From Planctomycetota bacterium (lineage in GTDB: Bacteria > Planctomycetota > Planctomycetia > Isosphaerales > Isosphaeraceae), in the NCBI GenBank assembly GCA_021791715.1, contig JAJYWB010000051.1, positions 1-45,604 on the forward strand: DNA of 45,604 nt. The letters are read 5' to 3'. Below are positions 7,172-14,422 of this stretch, in pieces. Numbering within the stretch: position 1 is the stretch's first letter; the number at the start of each line of letters is the position of its first letter. The notes beneath the pieces are model-generated. The model ran no database searches. It worked only from the letters and a program-made list of their open reading frames with translations, and was not told the origin of the DNA. Both the position numbers and the translations under genes were made by a program.

Positions 7172-8455
7172 TTAGGAATATGTCGCCATCACGAGCGAGG
7201 CGTTTTGGCCGCCGAAGCCGAAGCTGTTCGAGATCGCGGTGCGCAGCCTCGTTTCGCGCGCCGTGTTGGGCACGTAATCGAGATCGCATTCGGGATCGGG
7301 GGTCTCCTGATTGATCGTCGGAGGAACGACCCCGCGCTGCAGCGAAAGCGCCGTCGCGGCGCCCTCAAGAGCGCCCGAAGCGCCGATCAAATGACCCACC
7401 ATCGATTTTTGCGAACTCATCGGAATCCGCTTGGCGCGGTCGCCGAAAACGCGTTTCACGGCGACCGTCTCCATAATATCGTTGAGCCGCGTGCTCGTGC
7501 CATGCGCGTTGATATAATCAATATCTTCGGGTGCGCGTTTCGCCTCGCGAAGCGCGGCTTGCATCGAGAGCGCAGCGCCTTTGCCGTCGGGATCGGGTCG
7601 GGTGATTCCGTAGGCGTCGAACGACGAGCCGTAGCCGAGAACCTCGGCGTAAATCGTCGCTTTGCGGCGACGCGCTCGCGTCAGGCTTTCAAGCACGAGA
7701 ACCGCGGCCCCCTCCCCCAGCACGAATCCATCGCGTTCGCCGTCGAACGGACGCGAGACTTCGGCGGCGGGACGAGTCGAGTTGCTGATCGCCTTCATCG
7801 CGTTGTAGGCGACCATCAGCAGCGGATCGAGCCGGCTATCGCAACCTCCCGCGAGCATGACGTCGGCGTCGCCCCGAGCGATCAGGCGAAACGCCTCGCC
7901 CACGGCCTGAGTCCCCGCGGCGCACGCGGTGACGATCGTGTTGTTCGGACCCATCGCCTGATGTAGAATTGAGAGATGCGCCGCGGCCATGTTCGGCAAA
8001 TGACGCAACAACCAAAGCGGAAAGATCGATTCGGCTTGCGCCATCGAAAAGCGACCATAATCGAATACGCCGTCGGGTCCGAGACCTCTCGATATCGGCT
8101 TGGCGAGTTCGGCGACGTCGACCGGGGTGATTCCCGTCCCCATGCAGACGCCGAACCTGCTCGGATCGAGCTTCGACGTATCGAGCCCGGCGTCCTCGAC
8201 CGCCATCGCCCCAGCCCCGACCGCGAATCCCACCGCGCGACTGATCAATTTAGCGCTCTTCTTATGAGCACCTAAATACGGCATCACGTCGAAGTTTTTC
8301 ACCTCGCCGGCAATTTTGATCGATTGCCCGGCGGTGTCGAAACTCTCGATTCGGCTCACCCCCGAACGGCCCTCGACGATCGATTCGGCGAACTCGACGC
8401 GGCCGATCCCGTTCGGTGAGACAATACCGATTCCAGTGATCATCACCCGATGCAT
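7172..8455 (-). CDS. fabF: Beta-ketoacyl-ACP synthase II (FabF-type ketosynthase)
   Basis: A condensing enzyme for fatty-acid chain elongation with malonyl-ACP (cytoplasm). At 427 residues it is slightly longer than the usual 410-415. It has the C-H-H triad of KAS I/II: active-site Cys178 in VTACAAGTQAVGEAF, His318 in INAHGTSTRLND and His355 in SQKSMVGHLIGASGALE, plus the glycine-rich end SNSFGFGGQNASLVMA. The start MHRVMITGIGIVSPNGIG at 8455 fits the family; ATG 8443 (MITGIG) is an alternative. No acpP, fabD or fabG is nearby, so it may be a secondary ketosynthase for a specialised acyl product rather than the housekeeping copy. A divergent aminotransferase lies upstream. Confidence 0.93.
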   Translation of the reverse strand: MHRVMITGIGIVSPNGIGRVEFAESIVEGRSGVSRIESFDTAGQSIKIAGEVKNFDVMPYLGAHKKSAKLISRAVGFAVGAGAMAVEDAGLDTSKLDPSRFGVCMGTGITPVDVAELAKPISRGLGPDGVFDYGRFSMAQAESIFPLWLLRHLPNMAAAHLSILHQAMGPNNTIVTACAAGTQAVGEAFRLIARGDADVMLAGGCDSRLDPLLMVAYNAMKAISNSTRPAAEVSRPFDGERDGFVLGEGAAVLVLESLTRARRRKATIYAEVLGYGSSFDAYGITRPDPDGKGAALSMQAALREAKRAPEDIDYINAHGTSTRLNDIMETVAVKRVFGDRAKRIPMSSQKSMVGHLIGASGALEGAATALSLQRGVVPPTINQETPDPECDLDYVPNTARETRLRTAISNSFGFGGQNASLVMATYS

Positions 8456-8934
8456 CCCAAGCCCCCAACTCTTAATCCCATGTCAAGCCGCAAGGTGCGA
8501 GTGGTTGGAGCGAGCGTCCCGTCCGAATCCATCAAGAGCCGCGACGGCGTCTTGCCGCGGCCGAATCTCAACGCCAAAACCCTCAGGCGTCCCCTACGTT
8601 TGGACGGATCGTCTTCTCCATTTAATCTACTTTAACACCCGGCGTCCAATTTTCAAGGAAAATTGGCAATTTGGGCAATCAGGGGCGCAATTGACCATTA
8701 CGCCGATTTCAGCGGTCTAGGTTATTCCTTACCGTCGATCGTTTCCGACTTTGGGGCGAACGCGATGACTTCTCGTCGCGTCTTGTGATACGCTTACATC
8801 GAATGCTTGACGCGGCTTCACAACTTACTTAACGGTTCGGAACAGCGCTCGACTTGTTCTCGATTCTCACTCCGTGCCGTTCATGATGCGTTGTGTATCT
8901 ATTCTCTCGGATTGATGAATCAGGAGGGTTGGGG
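8456..8934. other. Divergent intergenic region between fabF and the aminotransferase
   Basis: 479 bases that must hold the promoters of both divergent genes. No convincing -35/-10 pair could be assigned by eye. Short open frames here lack family resemblance. It contains one clear palindrome at 8646-8666. Confidence 0.6.
8646..8666. promoter_or_regulatory. Perfect 9-bp inverted repeat (operator or hairpin)
   Basis: CCAATTTTC and GAAAATTGG form a perfect 9-bp dyad around AAG. No T-run follows on the plus strand, so it is unlikely to be a terminator. Its position between divergent fabF and the aminotransferase makes an operator plausible; this is inference only. Confidence 0.4.
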
Positions 8935-10128
8935 ATGGCTCTCGGCTTGGCGTCGCGATCGAAATTGATCGCTCCCTCGGCGACGATGGCGATGGCCGCG
9001 GAGGCGCGGCGGCTCAAATCGGAAGGCGTTACGGTTCATGATTTTTCACTCGGCGAGCCCGATTTCGACACGCCGGCGAACATTCAAGAAGCCGCGATCA
9101 AGGCGATGCGCGCGGGATTGACGCACTATACAGCGGCGGCCGGAATCCCCGAGCTGCGCAAGGCGCTCGCCGATCATTACACCCGTCTGGGGTCCCCCAC
9201 CCTCCCCGCTCAGGTGATCGTCTCGAACGGCGCCAAACAATCGATTCATAACGCTTTGATGGCGGTCTGCGGGCCGGGCGATGAGGTCGTGATTCCCGCT
9301 CCGTTCTGGGTGAGCTACGCCGATCTCGTGCGCCTCGCGGGCGCCGAACCCATCGTCGTTCCAACCGAAGAGTCCGAAGGCTTTAAGCTCGCCCCCGATC
9401 GGCTCGCCGCGGCGATCAACTCTCGAACCAAGCTCGTGATGCTGAACAGTCCTTCGAACCCGACGGGGCTCGTTTACACGCGTGGCGAGCTGGAATCGCT
9501 CGCCGACGTCGTCCTTAAAACCGACGCGGGCGTTCTCTCAGACGAGATTTATGAACAATTGACTTATGAAGACGCCGAGCCGACTTGCTTCGCGACGCTC
9601 CGTCCCGGTTTGGCCGAACGGACGATCACGATCTCGGGCGTTAGTAAAACTTACGCGATGACCGGCTGGCGAATCGGCTGGGCGATCGCAGCGAAAGAGG
9701 TCGCCGCGTTCATGGGGGACCTTCAAAGCCAGGAGACCGCGAACGCGTGCTCGATCAGCCAATGGGCCGCGGTCGAGGCGATCCAGGGGGATCAAAGTTC
9801 GGTCTCGGCGATGCGTCGCGAGTTCATCGAGCGACGCCGTTTCGTCCTCGATCGAATCGCAGCGCTTCCCGGCGTCGCGTGCGTACCTCCTCGGGGAGCG
9901 TTTTATGCTTTTATGAATGTATCGGCGCATTTTGGACGTAAGATCGGCGGATTCGAGGTCGTCGATTCGACTTCGTTTTGCAAGGCGGCGCTCGCCGGGG
10001 GGGGTGTGGCGCTTGTGCCCGGCGCGGCGTTCGGCGCCGAGGGTTATGCGCGGCTTTCGTTCGCCACGGGGATGGAGACGATCCGCTCCGGGCTCGAAGC
10101 CTTCGACCGTTTTTTAAGAAGCTCGTGA
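8935..10128 (+). CDS. aspC: Aspartate aminotransferase-type PLP enzyme (class I)
   Basis: Predicted to transfer amino groups between aspartate or a related amino acid and 2-oxoglutarate (cytoplasm). The 397-residue product matches the Thermus/Bacillus-type aspartate aminotransferase subgroup: FSLGEPDFDTPANI, YTAAAGIPELRKALA, VSNGAKQSI, NSPSNPTG with Asn175, LSDEIYE with Asp203, and the Schiff-base Lys238 in SGVSKTYAMTGWRIGWA. The ATG at 8935 is chosen over an upstream in-frame start (8893) because a strong AGGAGG lies seven bases before it and MALGLASRSKLIAPSAT is the family-typical N-terminus. Substrate specificity (aspartate versus other) is not provable from sequence. Confidence 0.93.
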   Translation: MALGLASRSKLIAPSATMAMAAEARRLKSEGVTVHDFSLGEPDFDTPANIQEAAIKAMRAGLTHYTAAAGIPELRKALADHYTRLGSPTLPAQVIVSNGAKQSIHNALMAVCGPGDEVVIPAPFWVSYADLVRLAGAEPIVVPTEESEGFKLAPDRLAAAINSRTKLVMLNSPSNPTGLVYTRGELESLADVVLKTDAGVLSDEIYEQLTYEDAEPTCFATLRPGLAERTITISGVSKTYAMTGWRIGWAIAAKEVAAFMGDLQSQETANACSISQWAAVEAIQGDQSSVSAMRREFIERRRFVLDRIAALPGVACVPPRGAFYAFMNVSAHFGRKIGGFEVVDSTSFCKAALAGGGVALVPGAAFGAEGYARLSFATGMETIRSGLEAFDRFLRSS

Positions 10129-10316
10129 TCGAGAGGAGTTCGCGCGGCCGCGGCGCCGATAATAGATGAGAGAGGTTGTTCGCTTGAGGTTGCTCGATTG
10201 AGCTTGTCCAGGTCGATCTCCCCGGGTACATTCCGAGCTCATCTTCCATGAAGCCGACCCGTTGCTTTCGTCACTTTCCGCAACCGATTCGTTCCCAGAT
10301 CGCTCGGGGGGGCCGC

Positions 10317-11429
10317 ATGGGATCTCGTACCGCCTGGATATTCCTCGCCGCGGCTCTCGGAACCTCGACGGGTTGCCAGGCGCTCGGCCTCGGCCGATCG
10401 GGCCCCACCCCCCCTCCCCTCGCCCAACAATCGCTCACCGTCGACGAGATCGTGGCGCGGAACAACCAAACCGTGCAATCGATCGCGGGATTTCAGGCGC
10501 ACGCGGGAGTCGCGCTCAACTCGAACGGTCGCGGCGGCTCGGTTCGCGGCGTGATGACCGTCGAAAAGCCGCGTAATTTCCGCATGCGCGCCGGAGCGGC
10601 CCTCTCCGACGACGCCGACATCGGCTCGAACGACGAACTCTTCTGGGTTTGGATGAAGAATCGCAAAGATCGTAAAATCTATATTGGATATTATGATCAA
10701 ACGGGTTCGGCGCCGGGAATCGGCGAGATGTTCCAGCCCGATTGGGTGATCGAGGCTCTCGGCTTCCACGAGATCACCCCCGACGAACAAAAAGACATCA
10801 CGCTCGAACGCGGCCGCGATCCCGCGACGCTCGTTCTCGAACACCGACGTTACGACGCCGAGGGAAAACCCTCCCGCAAAACGACGATCGTCGACGCGAA
10901 AACCGGTCGCGTGCGTGAGCATTTGTTTTATGGACCAGGGAAAAACGGCGACGTATTGCTGGCGCGCGCCGTCGCCAAAGATTATCAACGCATTCCGGTG
11001 CAAGGCGACGACCGCGTCGATTCGGTCGTGCTGCCGAGGCGCGTTCAGGTCGAGTGGCTTCAGCCCGATCAACCCCCGCTCGTCGTCGACGTGACGATCA
11101 ACGACCCCAAGATCGTCGCGCTCGCTCCCAAAGATCGCGAGGCGCTTTTCACCCCGCCGCGCAAGCCCGGATACGAGATCGTTCGGCTTAACGAGATCCC
11201 CCGCGGCGAACGATTAACCGAACGAACGCCTCGATCTTCATCAATTGAATTAAGCACTCCCTTATCGCTGGAGGACGACGAAGCTGCGCGAGCCTCGGGA
11301 GGATTTTCACGGCGTCGACCTCCTCCAAGCTCGATCGACCGGGGAGTCGACACGGGGGTGAAACCTTCGTCGGCTTCGAGCGACGATCAAGACCCCGTCG
11401 ACGCTCTTCCGTCTTCGAGCCGAAATTGA
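10317..11429 (+). CDS. Putative lipoprotein, LolA/LppX-like fold
   Basis: A 370-residue exported protein. The first 18 residues are hydrophobic and end TSTGC, a weak lipobox with Cys at about residue 20, suggesting lipid anchoring. The body (VDEIVARNNQTVQSIAGFQAHAGV ..., FRMRAGA, ELFWVWMKN, IVDAKTGRV...) has the alternating beta pattern and the opening 'how strongly does each column average' architecture of LolA/LppX-type lipoprotein-carrier folds, which is a weak fold-level guess. The last about 70 residues are Ser/Pro/Asp-rich. ATG 10317 sits behind a G-rich sequence and begins the signal peptide; an in-frame ATG at 10248 would add 23 residues ahead of it. Monocistronic. Confidence 0.7.
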   Translation: MGSRTAWIFLAAALGTSTGCQALGLGRSGPTPPPLAQQSLTVDEIVARNNQTVQSIAGFQAHAGVALNSNGRGGSVRGVMTVEKPRNFRMRAGAALSDDADIGSNDELFWVWMKNRKDRKIYIGYYDQTGSAPGIGEMFQPDWVIEALGFHEITPDEQKDITLERGRDPATLVLEHRRYDAEGKPSRKTTIVDAKTGRVREHLFYGPGKNGDVLLARAVAKDYQRIPVQGDDRVDSVVLPRRVQVEWLQPDQPPLVVDVTINDPKIVALAPKDREALFTPPRKPGYEIVRLNEIPRGERLTERTPRSSSIELSTPLSLEDDEAARASGGFSRRRPPPSSIDRGVDTGVKPSSASSDDQDPVDALPSSSRN

Positions 11430-11600
11430 CCCGTGATTTGAACCGAGACGACGCGACCGATTCGGAGTCGACGCGCTTCAAGGAAACGAAGCGCGACGGG
11501 TCGGCAAGTTGACCGCGTCGTTCCAAGTTATTACAGTTTATTGTCGTTTTGTCGCGTGGAAGGCGTTGAAACAAAACATCGCCAAGGATCGAGGTGACGC

Positions 11601-12092
11601 ATGACGTTCGGCGACGAAGGGGGTTCCGAGGTCGGCTTCGAGACGATTCGCGCTCGCGGTTGGCCGTCGATCACCCAGTACTCGATCTTTCTTGAAAATC
11701 GTGTCGGTCAGCTCCTCGAACTCGTTCGCCACTTTCAGGGCTCGAAGGTCAAAATCGTCGGCCTCTCGATCGCCGACACCGCCGATTGCTGCATCGTGAG
11801 GATCATCCTTAGCCATCCCGAACAAGGGCGGGAGATCCTTGAACTCGCCGACCTTCCGTTCGTCGAAAACGAACTCCTCGTCGCTCAGTTGACGATCGGA
11901 TCGCAATCGCTCGTCGACCTCTGCTCGGCGCTGCTCCAGGCCGAACTCAACATCCATTACGCCTATCCCCTGCTCGTCGCGCCCCAGGGGCGCCCCGCGA
12001 TCGCGATGCACGTCGACGACTTCGAACAGGCGTCGATCATCCTCCGCGAACAAGGCTTCGAAATCCTTTGCGAAGCCGATCTCTCGGGCTGA
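11601..12092 (+). CDS. Tandem ACT-domain protein
   Basis: A stand-alone 163-residue protein with two ACT-like modules, about residues 22-90 (ITQYSIFLENRVGQLLELVRHFQ ... KIVGLSIADTADCCIVRIIL) and 95-160 (LTIGSQSLVDLCSALLQAELNIHYAYPLLV ... IAMHVDDFEQASIILREQGF). ACT domains bind small molecules, usually amino acids, so a regulatory or sensor role is likely; the ligand is unknown. GAGGTGA lies shortly upstream of ATG 11601. Its TGA stop (12090-12092) directly abuts the stop of the convergent Nudix gene, so both stops fall in the palindrome TGATCA. Confidence 0.85.
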   Translation: MTFGDEGGSEVGFETIRARGWPSITQYSIFLENRVGQLLELVRHFQGSKVKIVGLSIADTADCCIVRIILSHPEQGREILELADLPFVENELLVAQLTIGSQSLVDLCSALLQAELNIHYAYPLLVAPQGRPAIAMHVDDFEQASIILREQGFEILCEADLSG

Positions 12093-12740
12093 TCAAAGCG
12101 ATTCGTCGTCGTTTTTCGGCCTAAACATATTACTAAATCGAAATTTCTTTTTATCAAGAAATCTCTCGTACGCCTGTCTCATCGCATCTTGATATTGATC
12201 GATCTTCTCTTCGGCTTCGAGGTCGATCTTATTCTTTTTTCTTCGGCGAGAGCCCGGTTCGCCGCCGAGAACGCCGTCGGCCCGCATCGTCGACCGCATC
12301 AGAGCGGGGACGAGTTTTTTAACCGCCTCTTCCAGTATTAGATCGTGATCGAACGCGAGATCGACAGCCTGATCGAGAGGCGTCCACCGCGCCGACGCGG
12401 CGTCGTCGCCCCCTTTGAGCGCGGGAGCGGGAATCGGCGCGAATCCGACAAACGCCAAACTGATCGTCCGTCCTCTCGGGTCGCGATCGACCGCGCCGAA
12501 AAATCCGAACGGATCGAACCACTCCAACTCGGCGAGCCCCGTCTCCTCGGCGAGTTCGCGACGAGCCCCGGCTTCGAGATCCTCGTCGATCTCGATGTAA
12601 CCCCCAGGCAAAGCGAGACGCCCCGCGAACGGATCGCGACCGCGCTCGACGAGCGCCGCCGACAACGCGCCTTCATAAAGCGTGAAAACGACCGCGTCGA
12701 CCGTCACGGCCGGCCGCGGGTAATCATAAGTATATGGCAT
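12093..12740 (-). CDS. Nudix hydrolase with basic C-terminal extension
   Basis: Hydrolyses a nucleoside diphosphate linked to another moiety; the N-terminal domain resembles ADP-ribose pyrophosphatase/NrtR-type Nudix proteins (VDAVVFTLYEGALSAALVERG). The Nudix box runs from Gly47 to Leu69 and fits G-x5-E-x7-R-E-U-x-E-E-x-G-U. Residues after about 145 form a non-catalytic, basic and charged tail (SRRRKKNKIDLEAEEKIDQY ... FLDKKKFRF) without family resemblance. ATG 12740 has AAGGTGAT a few bases upstream; the open frame continues to 13037 but would overlap the divergent gene. 215 residues. Substrate unknown. Confidence 0.88.
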   Translation of the reverse strand: MPYTYDYPRPAVTVDAVVFTLYEGALSAALVERGRDPFAGRLALPGGYIEIDEDLEAGARRELAEETGLAELEWFDPFGFFGAVDRDPRGRTISLAFVGFAPIPAPALKGGDDAASARWTPLDQAVDLAFDHDLILEEAVKKLVPALMRSTMRADGVLGGEPGSRRRKKNKIDLEAEEKIDQYQDAMRQAYERFLDKKKFRFSNMFRPKNDDESL

Positions 12741-12825
12741 GAAATGATCACCTTCGCACGATTTTATGATTTTGTCGTCGTTCGGTCGCTGGACGCGGCT
12801 CGCCGCGATCGAAATACTATAACGC

Positions 12826-13923
12826 ATGAACGACGAACATTGGAAATCGATCTTGGGGAGCGACGCCGATTCGCTCGAACCGCTCGTCGCCAAGCTTTCA
12901 AGCGAAGACGGCCCCGCCGACATCGCGGGAACCTGGCCCGATCGCCTCTGGGGCGCGCTCGTCGAAGCGAGGGCGACCCGCTGGTCGATCCCGATCGAAT
13001 TCGGCGGAGTCGAGCTCGATCGCTCGACCCTCCTCACGCGTTACGCTCGCGTCGCCGAGGGGAGCCTCACCGCGGCGTTCATCCTCTCGCAACACGACGC
13101 CTCGGTACGCCGACTGATCGCCTCGGGGCCGACCGCGACCGCTCGATCCTGGCTCGAAAAGATCGCCGCGGGAGCCGCTTTTACAACCGTCGGCATCTCG
13201 CAATTGACGACGTCTCAACGCCGAGGAACGTCGGCCCTCACGGCTCTTCAAGTCGACGGAGGATACGTTCTCAACGGCGTGATGCCGTGGGTCACCGCGG
13301 CCGAACGCGCCTCGGTGATCGTCACCGGCGCGGTTATCGCGGAATCGAATGAACAATTACTGATTGCCGTTCCGACCGATCGATCGGGAATCGATATTCG
13401 TCCCGCGTTCGACCTCGCGGCGCTCCAGGCTTCGCGTACGACCGAGGTCGGATGTCGCGAGGTATTCGTCGCCTCGGACGAGATTTTGATCGGCCCGATT
13501 CCCGACGTCATGTCCGCGGCGAGCAAGCCGGGAGGAACGGGAGGGCTCGAAACCTCGGCGCTCGCGCTCGGCCAGGCTCGCGCCTCGATCGACGCGCTCG
13601 GCGAGCAAGCGCTCCGACGCGAAGATCTAAGAGCCCCGCTCGACGCGTTGCGCCGCTCCTGGCGCGATCATTGGAACGAATTGATCGCCGCGGCTTCCGA
13701 GTCGCCTTCCGCTCCCCCCGCGTCGCGCGTTCGCGAGCGAGCCAATGCGCTCGTCGGTCGCGCCTCGCAGGCGTATCTCACGGCGCGGAAGGGATCGGGA
13801 TTCCTCCGCTCGGACCCCGCCCAACGCCTCGCCCGACAAGCCCTGTTCTTCCTGGTTTGGTCTTGCCCGGCGCCGATCGCCGCCGCCGCGATCCGCGATT
13901 TCGCGGGATCGACTTGCGACTGA
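12826..13923 (+). CDS. Acyl-CoA dehydrogenase-like flavoprotein
   Basis: A 365-residue member of the acyl-CoA dehydrogenase fold. Helical N-domain landmarks are WSIPIEFGGVELDRSTLLTRYARVAEGSLTAAFILSQHDA (about 53-95), then the flavin-facing beta segment FTTVGISQLTT and VDGGYVLNGVMPWVTAAERAS, then VPTDRSGIDIRPAF. The C-terminal helical domain (about 240-365) is divergent and Ala-rich, and the usual catalytic glutamate motif is not recognisable. It may act on a non-standard substrate or be a monooxygenase-type relative. It is divergent from the Nudix gene with an 85-nt gap. Confidence 0.78.
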   Translation: MNDEHWKSILGSDADSLEPLVAKLSSEDGPADIAGTWPDRLWGALVEARATRWSIPIEFGGVELDRSTLLTRYARVAEGSLTAAFILSQHDASVRRLIASGPTATARSWLEKIAAGAAFTTVGISQLTTSQRRGTSALTALQVDGGYVLNGVMPWVTAAERASVIVTGAVIAESNEQLLIAVPTDRSGIDIRPAFDLAALQASRTTEVGCREVFVASDEILIGPIPDVMSAASKPGGTGGLETSALALGQARASIDALGEQALRREDLRAPLDALRRSWRDHWNELIAAASESPSAPPASRVRERANALVGRASQAYLTARKGSGFLRSDPAQRLARQALFFLVWSCPAPIAAAAIRDFAGSTCD

Positions 13924-14422
13924 TACAATGCGAAACCAAGATAAAGAATTCCATATGCATGAACTGTTATGTAATTAATAAGGTAATGCATATAAATTTA
14001 AACGACGAAAGCCGGTTAATCAGCAATATATGAACTTTAATGATATTAAACGACTTGTTCAATCGCCTACGTTCCGAGACGCGAACGGGAAAGCGGCGAT
14101 CCACGTACTCGCAATTATTAAATAAAATAGATAAGTAAGTGTTTAATCGAATGCGACGGGGGATCGGCCGATCGAGAATCGCGGCTCGAGTGGGACCGGA
14201 CGCGGGAGCGGCCCGTGTCGTCTTGTTTCGGCGCGGGTTGCTTTGCGACTTCGCCGCGGTTTGTCGATTTCCGCTCGCTCGCTTGACTCGTCCCGCGCCG
14301 CGGTCTTAAAGTGTTATTAGAACAATCATTGCATGCGGCGGGGGACGTATCGGAGTCGCGACTTCGATCGGGTCGTCGATTCCGAGATCGAGTTCGGGGC
14401 GCCGAGGTGGAGAAAGTTCGAG
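13924..14422. other. AT-rich intergenic region
   Basis: 499 bases without a supported gene. The stretches 13960-14060 and 14110-14150 are markedly more AT-rich than the surroundings (runs such as TAATTAATAAGG and ATTATTAAATAAAATAG). It probably carries the promoter of the TPR gene. No strong terminator hairpin was seen. Confidence 0.6.
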
